From NCBI GenBank assembly GCA_965216155.1, contig CBDCFD010000007.1:62001-126000 (forward strand): a DNA stretch of 64,000 nt, written 5' to 3'. How positions within the stretch are numbered: position 1 is the stretch's first letter; every line of letters starts with the position of its first letter. Source of the DNA: CATOSP01 sp965216155 (GTDB lineage Bacteria > Chloroflexota > Dehalococcoidia > Lucifugimonadales > UBA3495). Made by a program: the position numbers and the translations under genes. The notes beneath the pieces are model-generated. The model was not told the DNA's origin, did not search any database, and saw only the letters and a list, made by a program, of their open reading frames with translations. Below are positions 1 through 8,031 of this stretch, one piece after another.

Positions 1-1
1 C

Positions 2-246
2 GCGCTCCTGGCGGTTGAGATGTCAACACTACCATGCGGTTCGACCGCAACGTCAAGCTCCCCCTCTACGCCCTCCACGGCATCCCGGAGCTATGGTTGA
101 TAAACCTCCGCGAAGACATCGTGGAGGTCTACCGCAACCCTGAAGGAAGCGCCTACCGGGAATCCACCCGACTGCGCCGCGGCGAGACCTTGTCCCCCCA
201 GGCGTTCCCCGATGTGGCGCTGGAAGTAGAGGAGATACTGGGGTAG
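2..246 (+). pseudogene. Uma2-family endonuclease, C-terminal part, frameshifted and cut by the window edge
   Basis: The segment from 34 encodes the C-terminal part of a Uma2 (DUF820) PD-(D/E)XK nuclease: the run RFDRNVKLPLYALHGIPELW is the conserved core helix and strand of the family. The upstream part of the same fold, ALLAVEMSTL, lies at 2-31 in the next frame. Between GAG at 17-19 and CGG at 37-39 there are 17 bases where the family pattern expects 18, so one base seems to be missing. Only the 3' part of the gene is inside the window. Uma2 proteins are mostly of unknown role and often multicopy in Chloroflexota and Cyanobacteria. The frameshift could be real decay or an assembly error. 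Confidence 0.7.
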
Positions 247-265
247 AAGCGAGGGGAAGAACAAG

Positions 266-1235
266 ATGCTTTTAGACCCGCTGGTCAACGTAATCGAGAC
301 CTTGAAGGAGCGCATCCAAGCTCACGGAGCAACGTTGCGCGAGAGCGAGACGCGCACCCGGATGGCCCTGATTGACCCTTTGTTATCAGCATTGGGATGG
401 GACATCTCCGACCCGGCGGTGGTAACGCCGGAGTACGCCGCCGGAGGCGGAAGGGCCGATTATGCCCTGTTGTCACCGGACGGCAGACCCGCCGGCCTTA
501 ATCGAGGCGAAGAGGTTGGGCGAGGCGCTGGAGCCTCACCGAATGCAAATGCTCAACTACTCTAATGCAGCGGGTGTTGGCTATGCCGGGTTGACCAACG
601 GCAATCAATGGGAGCTGTACGATGTGTTCAAGCAGTCACCTCTGAACGAACGTTGCATTCTGCGCCTGAGCATCACCGAGGGTATTTCCCATCAGTGTGC
701 GCTAAAACTCCTGCTGCTCTGGCGCCCCAACCTGGCAAGCGGCCAACCCATTCCAGAGAATGAACCTGCGTTAGTCTCCACCCTGGTTGATAGTCCACCG
801 TTGCATCTCCTCACACCCGTGCCGGTTAGCGTCGTCGAACCGGTGCCTCCTACTCCGGAAGAACCGGATTGGACACCCATCTCTAAAGTCAATCCCACGC
901 TAGGCGACCGACCTCCAAGCGCAATCAGATTCAACCGAGGTCCCATTTCAGCAGTCAATGGATGGAATCGGGCCTTGCTCGAAACTGCTGAATGGCTTTG
1001 CAGACAAGGTAAGCTCACCAGACAGGAATGCCCGATAGGGATAGGAAAGACTCGGAGTCTCGTGTCCATTTCGCCGAAACATAGAAACGGGGCAGACTTT
1101 AAGAACTCTCACCAGACTTCCACTGGGTTATATGTAGAATTGCACTTCAACTCAAAAGACTGTGCTCGGTATATACGGTTCCTCTTGGAGAAGATGAGGG
1201 TGTCTATAGACACCGTGGAGTTGCGATTCGATTAA
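266..1235 (+). pseudogene. HsdR N-terminal-like PD-(D/E)XK nuclease, split by a +1 frameshift
   Basis: Two overlapping frames together make one protein of about 320 residues. The first (from ATG 266) starts MLLDPLVNVIETLKER and reaches GGGRADYALLSPDGRPA; the second continues with ALIEAKRLGEALEPHRMQML and ends at 1235. D (in RADYALL) and ExK (in IEAK) form the PD-(D/E)XK active site of the type I restriction subunit R N-terminal family, and the frame change at about 491-495 falls between them. The tail (GLYVELHFNSKDCARYIRFL) matches the C-terminal domain often carried by stand-alone members. No methylase, specificity subunit or helicase is nearby, so this is an orphan nuclease of unknown target. 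One extra G or C near 494 would explain the break. Confidence 0.68.
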
Positions 1236-1310
1236 CGGAATTATCGCGGTGGACATGCGGCGGATCTGCAATAGGTTTAAGTCTAGGTGAGTCAATTGCG
1301 GAGGTTTCCC

Positions 1311-1628
1311 GTGCGAGATACGGTTACTGTAATTCATCGGACGCCTCAAGGAGCACCCGACTATGTGATGCTTCTGACTTTTGATTTCGTGAAAGAAGCG
1401 GGAGAATGGGCCGGTGTCTGCTTGGAGTTGGGCACTGCGGCATCTTCATGCACCCTGGAACAGGCGCGGGAACAATTGCAGGAAGCTGTGGAGCTTCAAC
1501 TCAATGAGATGGAACGTCTCTGCACCATTGATGAATACTTGGAAGACAACCATGTCCACGTTGTGCCAATTGATCCGGACGCATGTCCTGAAGAAGCCGG
1601 GTTCGTCGTGGCTACGGACCATGCGTAG
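1311..1628 (+). CDS. HicB-like antitoxin of a HicBA pair
   Basis: A 105-residue protein with the HicB-type fold: LLTFDFVKEAGEWAGVCLEL is the partial RNase H-like strand pattern (substrate-mimic domain) and the following EQAREQLQEAVELQLNEMER is the helix. GTG 1311 is chosen as start because GGAGG lies six bases upstream (1300-1304); an in-frame GTG at 1287 lacks such a site. HicB proteins bind and inhibit the HicA mRNA interferase and usually repress the operon. Here the antitoxin gene precedes the toxin, with a 6-base gap to the HicA frame at 1635. The reading frame is intact while its partner is frameshifted. Confidence 0.6.
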   Translation: MRDTVTVIHRTPQGAPDYVMLLTFDFVKEAGEWAGVCLELGTAASSCTLEQAREQLQEAVELQLNEMERLCTIDEYLEDNHVHVVPIDPDACPEEAGFVVATDHA

Positions 1629-1634
1629 CCGGTA

Positions 1635-1878
1635 GTGAACATATCAGGCCGTGAATTGATGCGTCTCCTTGAGCTTGACGGGTGGACCAGGGGCGGACGG
1701 AGGACACATGGGATACTCCTTTTCCCGAAGTTTTCCGGGAGAACGCCGTCCCCGCTCCACGGTAATCCCGGACCAGTCTACGCCATTAAAGAGTAGGACC
1801 CTCGGCGCGGTCCTCAGCGTCAAGCAGGCGGATCTTGGCAGCGTTGGTGTGCAAGAGTTGATCGACAAGTACCGTTAG
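1635..1878 (+). pseudogene. HicA-like mRNA interferase toxin, frameshifted
   Basis: From GTG 1635 the frame reads MNISGRELMRLLELDGWTR then GGRRTHGILLF, a YcfA/HicA dsRBD-like toxin start including the catalytic histidine (RRTHG). It then runs into TAG at 1794-1796. The remainder of the toxin, FPGERRPRSTVIPD to LGAVLSVKQADLG and LIDKYR, is in the +1 frame and ends at 1878. The shift maps to the TTTT run near 1724-1728, so one inserted T explains it. It follows the HicB gene directly, so this was a HicBA module whose toxin seems lost. A homopolymer sequencing error is the main alternative. Confidence 0.65.
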
Positions 1879-1915
1879 CCAACCGGTCCCAGCCCCTAAA
1901 ACCCCAGGAGGCATT

Positions 1916-2224
1916 ATGCCGACGACACTAAATCCAGACATCGAAGCTCGAATCGCCGACTTGGCTAAGCGATTGGGTTATGCCGGCCCCCGGGCCCAAG
2001 AACAAATACTAAAGATCGCCTTGGACGATCTGGATGCCAAAACTCCTCCAGCCCGGCCCAAAATGACGCCTGAACAAATAGCACACGAACGGAAAGTGTT
2101 GGAGCGGTTGCGCGAGGCAGGCCGCCAATGGCGTGAACAACATCCCGATGAATATGACGAGAACAATCCGCCGTCTAAAGCCTGGCAGGAAGAACTCTAC
2201 GATGAGGATGGATTGCCTAAATGA
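1916..2224 (+). CDS. VapB-like antitoxin
   Basis: A 102-residue protein starting at ATG 1916 behind a strong AGGAGG (about 1905-1911). The N-terminal third (LNPDIEARIADLAKRLGY) resembles ribbon-helix-helix or AbrB-like antitoxins that bind operator DNA. The C-terminal half is charged and probably unstructured (MTPEQIAHERKVLERLREAG), as expected for a toxin-wrapping tail. Its stop overlaps the ATG of the PIN-domain gene at 2221, the classic VapBC arrangement with translational coupling. Family assignment rests mainly on context and size; the sequence itself is not distinctive. Confidence 0.7.
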   Translation: MPTTLNPDIEARIADLAKRLGYAGPRAQEQILKIALDDLDAKTPPARPKMTPEQIAHERKVLERLREAGRQWREQHPDEYDENNPPSKAWQEELYDEDGLPK

Positions 2225-2622
2225 TGGTAGCTGACACATCGGCTATTATGGCGGTCCTGATGGACGAACCGGAAAGTCAGGCTTTCGAAGATGCAATGTT
2301 TGAGGACGGAGAGGTGTTGGTTTCCACCGCCACAGCCGTTGAGCTATTGATGGTGTCAATGGGGAAAGGCGGTCCTATATATCAAGCTGCTGTTCAGTTT
2401 CTGAGGAGACCATTCATACGTTTGATCCCACTCGATGAAGTACAGGTCTGGGCTGCGGCCAACGCTTTTCGCCGCTATGGAAGAGGCCGCAGCCAGGCGA
2501 GATTGAATTTCGGCGATACCTTCCCGTACGCGCTGGCCTTGACTCGCGGTCTGCCCTTACTATTCAAGGGAAACGACTTTATGCGAACCGACGTTGTTCC
2601 CGTGAGTCTGCCTACAAGTTGA
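2221..2622 (+). CDS. VapC-family PIN-domain ribonuclease toxin
   Basis: A 133-residue PIN domain. MMVADTSAIMAVLMDEP carries the first catalytic Asp (D5), VSTATAVELLMV the conserved Glu, and NFGDTFPYALALTRGLPLLF followed by GNDF the remaining acidic residues. VapC toxins are Mg2+-dependent endoribonucleases that cut tRNA or rRNA. The start overlaps the end of the VapB-like gene (2221-2224), which gives coupled translation. All four acidic positions are present, so unlike most TA genes in this window the pair appears intact. Confidence 0.88.
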   Translation: MMVADTSAIMAVLMDEPESQAFEDAMFEDGEVLVSTATAVELLMVSMGKGGPIYQAAVQFLRRPFIRLIPLDEVQVWAAANAFRRYGRGRSQARLNFGDTFPYALALTRGLPLLFKGNDFMRTDVVPVSLPTS

Positions 2623-2683
2623 GACAAGGGTATGGTTGAGCTATCGCACACATCGACTATTAACGGTTGACAGACCCTCCCCC

Positions 2684-4294
2684 CTACCACCCCACCGCGC
2701 AGCCGTCTTTCCGGGGTTCCGACGCTCCCCGCAGCACTCCGGTCTCGGGGTCGCGCTGGATTAGCTGGGCTCCGCCAAATCCGCCGGATAACCCACGCCA
2801 GTAGCTGTCGATGGTCCGGGTCTTGTGCCCCCGCCGCTGTAGCTCGCTAAGGACTTCCTTGGAAACGCCCTCTTCCAGGGAGACCTCGTCTTCCGCGACG
2901 ATGAACCTCAGGGCGTTTAACGCCTGCTGGGGGTCCATGCCATGGTCCACCAGGTTGCTGATGACCTGCAAATGTCCCTGGGGCTGCATGAACGCCCCCA
3001 TCACCCCGTAGCAAAGGTAAAGGTCGTCGCCCTTGGTCGCCAGACCGGGGATGATGGTGTGGTAAGGACGCTTGCCCCCGGTGAGCGCATTGGCATGGTC
3101 CCGGTCCATGGAGAACAACCCTCCCCGGTTGTGGAGCACGATGCCGGTGCCTGGAACCACCAGTCCCGCCCCGAAATTGGAGTATATGCTGTAGATGAAC
3201 GAGCAGGCGTTGCCTTCTTCATCCACCGCACTGATGTAGACCGTGTCACTTCCCCCTTGGACCTTGCCATAGGGAACGGTCGTCATAGCCTTCTGTGAGT
3301 CGATCAAGGCGCGGCGTTGGTCGGCAAATTTCTTGGAAATCAGCTCTTCGGTGGGGATCCAGGCATGGGCCGGGTCCGCCACGTACTGGAAGGCGTCGGC
3401 AAAGGCCAGGCGCATCGCTTCTATCAGGTGATGATACGTGTCTGGAGTCTGGGCTCCCATAGCGGCGATGTCGAATCCCTCGATGATGTTCAGCGCCTCC
3501 AGAGCGGCAACCCCTTGGCCATTGGGCGGGCACTCCCAGCATGTAACTCCCCGGTAGTCTATGGAAATGGGTTCTTCCCAGTCCGAGGTATGGCTGGAAA
3601 GGTCTGCGGTCTCCATGCAACCGCCCTGCTCCTGAATGAAGGCCGCCATCTTAGCCGCGATGTCACCGTTGTAGAAAGCGTCAGAGCCACCCTCGGCGAT
3701 CGTCTGTAGAGTCCGCGCAAGTGTGGGAATCCGCATCATCTCCCCGTGTTTGGGGGCGCGGCCGTCCAGCAACATCTCTTGTCCGGATGGGAGCCGGGAC
3801 AGCTTCTCTTCCTGGCCAGCCCACTGGAACGCGATGATATCCGACACCGGGAAGCCTTCATCCGCGTATTGAATCGCGGGCTCCAGCAATTTCGACATGG
3901 GCATCGTCCCGCATTCTTTAAGGAGGGTCTCCCAGCCGTGGACCGCTCCAGGAACGGTCACCGAATGGACACCGCTCTGAGGCATGGTACGGTGGCCCTC
4001 CGACTCTAGGCTGTCGATGGTCTGCGCCATCGGAGAACGCCCGCTGCCGTTGATGGCGCGGACAGACCGTTCGCGGTTGTTCCAAACCAGAGCGAACATG
4101 TCCCCTCCAACGCCGGTGGACACGGGTTCCACCACGTTGAGCACGGCGGCGCTGGCCACAGCCGCGTCGACGGCGTTCCCTCCTTGCATCAGAACACGCA
4201 TACCCGCAACCGCAGCCAGTGGTTGACTGGTAGCCACCATCCCATGTTTGGCCAAAACCGTGGAACGCCGCGAATCAAAGTACATTTCAGCCAT
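2684..4294 (-). CDS. ggt: Gamma-glutamyltransferase / glutathione hydrolase
   Basis: A 536-residue Ntn hydrolase. The early segment VMQGGNAVDAAVA (about 35-48) and the central GGSDTVYISAVDEEGN are the family signatures; Thr351 in SDTVY is the expected autoprocessing nucleophile that starts the small subunit. Later blocks VPGTGIVLHNRG and GGKRPYHTIIPGL match substrate-binding loops. These enzymes cleave gamma-glutamyl bonds, for example in glutathione. No signal peptide is visible, so this is a cytoplasmic or YwrD-type member as is common in soil and marine bacteria. ATG 4294 has a GGAG a few bases upstream. It is monocistronic, divergent from the peroxiredoxin gene and convergent with VapC. 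Confidence 0.93.
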   Translation of the reverse strand: MAEMYFDSRRSTVLAKHGMVATSQPLAAVAGMRVLMQGGNAVDAAVASAAVLNVVEPVSTGVGGDMFALVWNNRERSVRAINGSGRSPMAQTIDSLESEGHRTMPQSGVHSVTVPGAVHGWETLLKECGTMPMSKLLEPAIQYADEGFPVSDIIAFQWAGQEEKLSRLPSGQEMLLDGRAPKHGEMMRIPTLARTLQTIAEGGSDAFYNGDIAAKMAAFIQEQGGCMETADLSSHTSDWEEPISIDYRGVTCWECPPNGQGVAALEALNIIEGFDIAAMGAQTPDTYHHLIEAMRLAFADAFQYVADPAHAWIPTEELISKKFADQRRALIDSQKAMTTVPYGKVQGGSDTVYISAVDEEGNACSFIYSIYSNFGAGLVVPGTGIVLHNRGGLFSMDRDHANALTGGKRPYHTIIPGLATKGDDLYLCYGVMGAFMQPQGHLQVISNLVDHGMDPQQALNALRFIVAEDEVSLEEGVSKEVLSELQRRGHKTRTIDSYWRGLSGGFGGAQLIQRDPETGVLRGASEPRKDGCAVGW

Positions 4295-4516
4295 ACTCCA
4301 ATGGATATTCTCAAGAGGAGAAACCCCTCCGAGTCGTGCCGCGGTATTGTAACATGAGGCGCTTTTCAGGGACCCGCCAGTCTGGTGCGGCGGGCCTGCT
4401 CATGTCCCCTATCGCGGCGCCTGTGTTAATATATTCTTGACCCCGCGCCCGAGTGTGAAGGACCGGCCTCGCCGCTTCACCAAGGCCCGGCGGTTATATT
4501 TTTGGGAGGGACTTAT

Positions 4517-4987
4517 ATGGCTGCTGAAGTAGGACAGAACGCGCCTGACTTTACCCTTTACGATGCCGACCGCCAGCCGCAAACCCTGAGCAGTTTCCAG
4601 GGTAAGAACGTGGTCCTGGCTTTCTATCCCGGCGCATTCACCGGTGTCTGCACCACCGAAATGTGTACTTTCCGAGACCAAATGGACCAGTTCAACTCGC
4701 TGGATGCCCAGGTCCTGGGAATCAGCGTAGACGGGGCATTTTCCCAGAAAGTCTTCAGCGACCAGAACAATCTGAACTTCCCGTTGCTGAGCGACTTCGC
4801 CCGCCAGGCCGTCAACCTGTACGACGTGGCCCTGGAGAATTTCGCGGGGATGGACGGCTATACAGCTTCCAAGAGGGCCGTGGTGGTTGTGGATAAGGGC
4901 GGCGTCATCCGCTACAAGTGGATCGGCCCCAACCCCGGCGTCGAGCCCGACTACGACGAAGTCAAGCAAGTTATCTCTGGGCTCTAA
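4517..4987 (+). CDS. Peroxiredoxin (AhpC/TSA family, AhpE/BCP-like)
   Basis: A 156-residue thiol peroxidase. FYPGAFTGVCTTEMCTF contains the PxxxTxxC peroxidatic motif with Cys45, and a second Cys at 50, only five residues later, which may act as an atypical resolving cysteine. The fold blocks APDFTLYDADRQ and VVLAFYPGAF are typical. ATG 4517 follows GGGAGGG by about seven bases; an upstream in-frame TTG at 4502 lies inside that ribosome site and is unlikely. It reduces H2O2 or organic hydroperoxides in the cytoplasm using thioredoxin-type donors. It stands alone, with 26 bases to the convergent nucleoside hydrolase. Confidence 0.93.
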   Translation: MAAEVGQNAPDFTLYDADRQPQTLSSFQGKNVVLAFYPGAFTGVCTTEMCTFRDQMDQFNSLDAQVLGISVDGAFSQKVFSDQNNLNFPLLSDFARQAVNLYDVALENFAGMDGYTASKRAVVVVDKGGVIRYKWIGPNPGVEPDYDEVKQVISGL

Positions 4988-5013
4988 TCGCGGCAACCCC
5001 TTTCCTAAGTTAT

Positions 5014-5982
5014 CTACATCTGACCTTGACCGGCGACTCGCCTGGTAAACATTTCCGTGAGGCGTCCGGAGTCAACCTCCAAGCACACTTTTGCATTGGC
5101 ACGGTGGCCACCCGGCGCAGGCTGGTGGGCCACCGTTTGGCCCCTCGTAACCGGGCTCAGTGTCTCTATCTCCACGTAGTAATCAGTGGAGACGAACAGA
5201 CCCGGGTCAACCAAGTAAGCCACTGCTGGCATATCGTTGAACCGGACGCCTTCTGACTCCCCCAATAAGCCCCGGCTCACGTAGGACCGCTGTAAGAATG
5301 TCGTTGCGCCGCATAGCAGCCGAGAGGCTGGAGTATCTGCCTCGGCGATTCGCTCCAGTTGAGATTCGCTAACCGTCACATGGTTGCAAACGTCCAACCC
5401 CACTTGCGACAGGGGAACTCCGGAAGAGTAGACGATTGCCGCCGCCTCCGGGTCTTCGTACAGGTTAGCGGAGGCCACTGGCGACACGTTCCCCGGAACC
5501 AACACGGCACCCCCCATGACTATGACTTCGGCGATAGACTCGGCCAACTTCGGCTCAATACTCAGCGCAAGCGCAAGGTTCGTCAATCTCCCTAACGCCA
5601 GGATAGTGATTTCCCCAGGATTCGCCATGACCCTCTCGATAATTTCCACGGAAGCCGGGCGGGCCTCGACTGGCGGGTGTCCTTCCGGCGGTAAAGGCTC
5701 TCCGCTGTCCCCCAAGGCGTCTTGGCCATGTATATGGGAGGCCCAGCCCTCGTTGGGAGGGCGCAGCAAGGGTTTGCCCACGCCCTGGTAGATCGGTATG
5801 CCGGTGCGTCCCGAGGCATAGAGAACCCTGCGTGCGTTCCTCGTTGACGCCTCTACCGGACCGTTTCCATATATCGTCGTTAGCGCCTCTACCGATATCT
5901 CCGGGCTTGCCAGGGCCAGGAAAATAGCGGCAGCATCGTCGACGCCTGGATCAGTATCTATGATCACTCTTTTCAAGAACAA
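5014..5982 (-). CDS. Nucleoside hydrolase (inosine-uridine preferring family)
   Basis: A 322-residue enzyme starting MFLKRVIIDTDPGVDDA; the D9-T-D-P-G-V-D-D16 stretch is the Ca2+-binding signature of nucleoside hydrolases. VIVMGGAVLVPGNVSP and FNDMPAVAYLVDP (the late catalytic-region Asp) are also conserved. The enzyme hydrolyses the N-glycosidic bond of ribonucleosides, yielding base plus ribose for salvage. The exact substrate cannot be read from the sequence. Divergent from the HAD gene at 6120, sharing a 137-base intergenic region. Confidence 0.9.
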   Translation of the reverse strand: MFLKRVIIDTDPGVDDAAAIFLALASPEISVEALTTIYGNGPVEASTRNARRVLYASGRTGIPIYQGVGKPLLRPPNEGWASHIHGQDALGDSGEPLPPEGHPPVEARPASVEIIERVMANPGEITILALGRLTNLALALSIEPKLAESIAEVIVMGGAVLVPGNVSPVASANLYEDPEAAAIVYSSGVPLSQVGLDVCNHVTVSESQLERIAEADTPASRLLCGATTFLQRSYVSRGLLGESEGVRFNDMPAVAYLVDPGLFVSTDYYVEIETLSPVTRGQTVAHQPAPGGHRANAKVCLEVDSGRLTEMFTRRVAGQGQM

Positions 5983-6119
5983 GCCCTCCCCGCTCGAGGC
6001 TTTTGACAGCTAGAATTGCCCATGAGCATCATATTTGACAACCCAATCACCCGCCGGTATCCTGCCACTGCCTCGAAGTCCTTCTCAGGACTATTGACCG
6101 TGAAATAAGGAGTGATGGC

Positions 6120-6839
6120 ATGGACACATCCAACGTCAAAGCGTTGATCTTCGACGTATTCGGCACTGTCGTCGACTGGCGCACCTCCATCATCAGGCAG
6201 GCACGCCAATTCGGCAAGGACAATGGTGTGGAGGCCGACTGGGAAGCCTTCGCCGAGGCTTGGCGCGGCAAGTACGGCCCCTACATGAACAAGGTCCGCA
6301 CCGGGGAACTGCCCTGGACCAACCTGGACCGGCTGCACCGGATGTCTCTCGACGTAGTGCTGGAAGAATTCCACATCGAGGGAATCAGCGAAGATGTCAA
6401 GGACGATTTCAACAAGGCATGGCATCACCTGGACCCGTGGCCGGACACCGTGCCTGGTCTGTACCGCCTCAAGAGGAAGTTCATCATTTCCCCCATGTCC
6501 AACGGCAACATCGCCTTGATGACAAATATGGCCAAGAACGGCGGCATGCCCTGGGACTGCATACTGGGCGCGGAAGTGGCCAAGCACTACAAGCCCGCCC
6601 CCGAGAGCTACCAGACCGCGTGCGACCTGCTCATGCTGGACCCATCCGAGGTGATGATGGTGGCCGCCCACCAGGGCGACCTGCTCAACGCCCAAAAAGT
6701 CGGGCTGCCCTCGGCGTTTGTACCCCGCCCCATGGAACGCGGCCCCAACCCGGCGCAAAAGCCGGACCCCACGCCGGACCCGTCCTTCGCCATTGTTGCC
6801 AGGGACTTCGTAGACCTCGCAGACCAGTTGGGTTCCTGA
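6120..6839 (+). CDS. Haloacid dehalogenase type II-like HAD hydrolase
   Basis: A 239-residue HAD-superfamily protein. Motif I is FDVFGTVVDW with nucleophile Asp12 in the DxFGT form of L-2-haloacid dehalogenases; motif II is the Ser of SPMSNGN; motif III is the Lys of KHYKPAPESY; motif IV is MVAAHQGDLLNA. The short cap domain lies between motifs I and II. AAGGAG (6107-6112) sits seven bases before ATG 6120. The architecture suits 2-haloacid dehalogenation, but several relatives act as phosphatases, so the substrate is uncertain. A rho-independent terminator follows at 6920. Confidence 0.88.
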   Translation: MDTSNVKALIFDVFGTVVDWRTSIIRQARQFGKDNGVEADWEAFAEAWRGKYGPYMNKVRTGELPWTNLDRLHRMSLDVVLEEFHIEGISEDVKDDFNKAWHHLDPWPDTVPGLYRLKRKFIISPMSNGNIALMTNMAKNGGMPWDCILGAEVAKHYKPAPESYQTACDLLMLDPSEVMMVAAHQGDLLNAQKVGLPSAFVPRPMERGPNPAQKPDPTPDPSFAIVARDFVDLADQLGS

Positions 6840-6919
6840 GACCGGAGCTACCGGCAGACCGTAGCCAAACAACAACGGTTAAGCCTCTGAGCAACCGGGG
6901 CGGTAGTGACTTGAATATG

Positions 6920-6952
6920 GGGCCAGGGGTTTTTATCCTTGGCCCTTATTTT
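6920..6952 (+). terminator. Intrinsic terminator after the HAD gene
   Basis: GGGCCAGGG (6920-6928) pairs with CCTTGGCCC (6937-6945) around a short T-rich loop, and TTATTTT follows immediately. The stem has one mismatch and lies 80 bases after the HAD stop. Confidence 0.75.
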
Positions 6953-7038
6953 GTGGTGGATTTCAGATTTCCACGGGGACGGCACGCGGCAACGGAGGTC
7001 GGCGCTTTGTCGGCGCGGTCCGGTGGTAGTTGTTGGGC

Positions 7039-7371
7039 ATGATGTACACAAGCCGCCTGGAAGCGTTATGCTTCGCTGCCGCGTCGGGAACGCTGGAGTA
7101 CTCCTATCACTACTCGGCAAGACGCAAGTCGAGGCCCATGCCCAGCGCGGAGTCGGTCCAATTCCTTCTTTGTAACGACGCCCCGGAAGTTATCGAGGAT
7201 TATCCTGGTGACCCGCGGGGAAGTAGTTGCCTCATTTGGGGTATTATAGACGATGGGGCAGTGGCCCACGTGGTTTGCCGCATCCCGCCCGATGGCCTGG
7301 TCATAACGGCCTACTTTCCTGCCGAGACCCGTCCGGATAAGTGGGAGAGCAATTACAAAGTCCGCCGATAA
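7039..7371 (+). CDS. DUF4258 family protein, probable toxin of a TA-like pair
   Basis: About 111 residues. YSYHYSARRKSRPMPSAESV then IEDYPGDPRGSSCLIWG and AHVVCRIPPDGLVITAYFPA fit the DUF4258 pattern (His-Arg helix, YP turn, HVV strand, TxY(x)P strand), a small RelE-like fold. Two ATGs at 7039 and 7042 are candidate starts. The downstream gene is a YgiT/MqsA-type zinc-finger protein starting 10 bases after the stop; the DUF4258 plus zinc-finger arrangement is recurrent in bacteria and thought to be a toxin-antitoxin-like unit. Toxicity is inferred, not shown. Confidence 0.65.
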   Translation: MMYTSRLEALCFAAASGTLEYSYHYSARRKSRPMPSAESVQFLLCNDAPEVIEDYPGDPRGSSCLIWGIIDDGAVAHVVCRIPPDGLVITAYFPAETRPDKWESNYKVRR

Positions 7372-7381
7372 GGAGATGGAA

Positions 7382-7648
7382 ATGAACTGCTATGTTTGCC
7401 GCGGCGTTGACACTATCGAAGAAGGGCTGGTCAGGTTTTGCCCGGTAGACGCTCCAGACCCTTATTTCGTGGAGAACATCCCGGCGAAACAATGTTACCA
7501 ATGCGGAGAAAAGGTATTTTCTACTGAAGCCGTCAAGGTCTTGGATTTCGTTTCCGATGAGGCCCAACCAGCGCGGATGCGATCGGTCAGAGTGTACGAT
7601 TACGCGTTGTTGAAGGAGCAGTTGGCCGCACGCAGTTCATCCGCGTAG
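7382..7648 (+). CDS. YgiT-type (MqsA N-terminal-like) zinc-finger protein, probable antitoxin
   Basis: An 88-residue protein with two CxxC pairs: CYVC near the start and CYQCGEKVFS about 35 residues later, the signature of the YgiT/MqsA zinc-binding domain. The usual C-terminal HTH of full MqsA is missing; the tail (VRVYDYALLKEQLAAR) is a short helix. ATG 7382 is preferred over 7376 because AAGGAG at 7370-7375 then has normal spacing. It is the second gene of a DUF4258 pair and probably neutralises that partner. Confidence 0.75.
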   Translation: MNCYVCRGVDTIEEGLVRFCPVDAPDPYFVENIPAKQCYQCGEKVFSTEAVKVLDFVSDEAQPARMRSVRVYDYALLKEQLAARSSSA

Positions 7649-7657
7649 TTGCGCTTC

Positions 7658-8017
7658 CTAAATCGACCTCGCCCGGAATTTTCTTGGGAGCGGCCGTTGG
7701 GCTGCCGGGTCCACCGTCAGGTTGAAAATCTCCAGGGTCGTCGCGCCTAGCAGGTACTCGTCATCCGGCCCGAATATGACCGGGCAAGGCCACTCCCGAC
7801 CGTCGATTCCGATACGCGCCATTCCGCAACCGTATTCCGCGGTCCTCCGGTCTGCGAGTTCGTATTCGAATCGATCGAGGGGTACAATGCCCAGCCGGGC
7901 CAGAAGGCTCTCAGGGACCATCGAATAGGCCGACCCAGTGTCAACCATTGCCAATACCGGCGCGAAATCGCCCCCGCTGAGGTTTCCTACGCCTATCGTT
8001 GCCGTAAAGGTTCCCAA
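7658..8017 (-). CDS. Retropepsin-like aspartic protease (clan AA)
   Basis: A 119-residue single-lobe aspartyl protease: MVDTGSAYSMVPESLLARLG holds the catalytic DTG with the following hydrophobic turn, and DDEYLLGATTLEIFNLTVDP is the second half of the fold (the LLG strand and closing helix). Such proteins must dimerise to form an active site. TTG 8017 is chosen because it lies 15 bases beyond the stop of the upstream luciferase-like gene and has GGAG seven bases before it; longer readings would overlap that gene. Substrate unknown. The neighbour suggests co-transcription with the LLM oxidoreductase. Confidence 0.75.
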   Translation of the reverse strand: MGTFTATIGVGNLSGGDFAPVLAMVDTGSAYSMVPESLLARLGIVPLDRFEYELADRRTAEYGCGMARIGIDGREWPCPVIFGPDDEYLLGATTLEIFNLTVDPAAQRPLPRKFRARSI

Positions 8018-8031
8018 ATTGCCGTCTCCGG

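Noticed and set aside
3246..3620. Arg-rich frame inside the gamma-glutamyltransferase gene
   Set aside because: Shadow frame produced by GC-rich codon positions of ggt; many similar ones occur inside the large genes.
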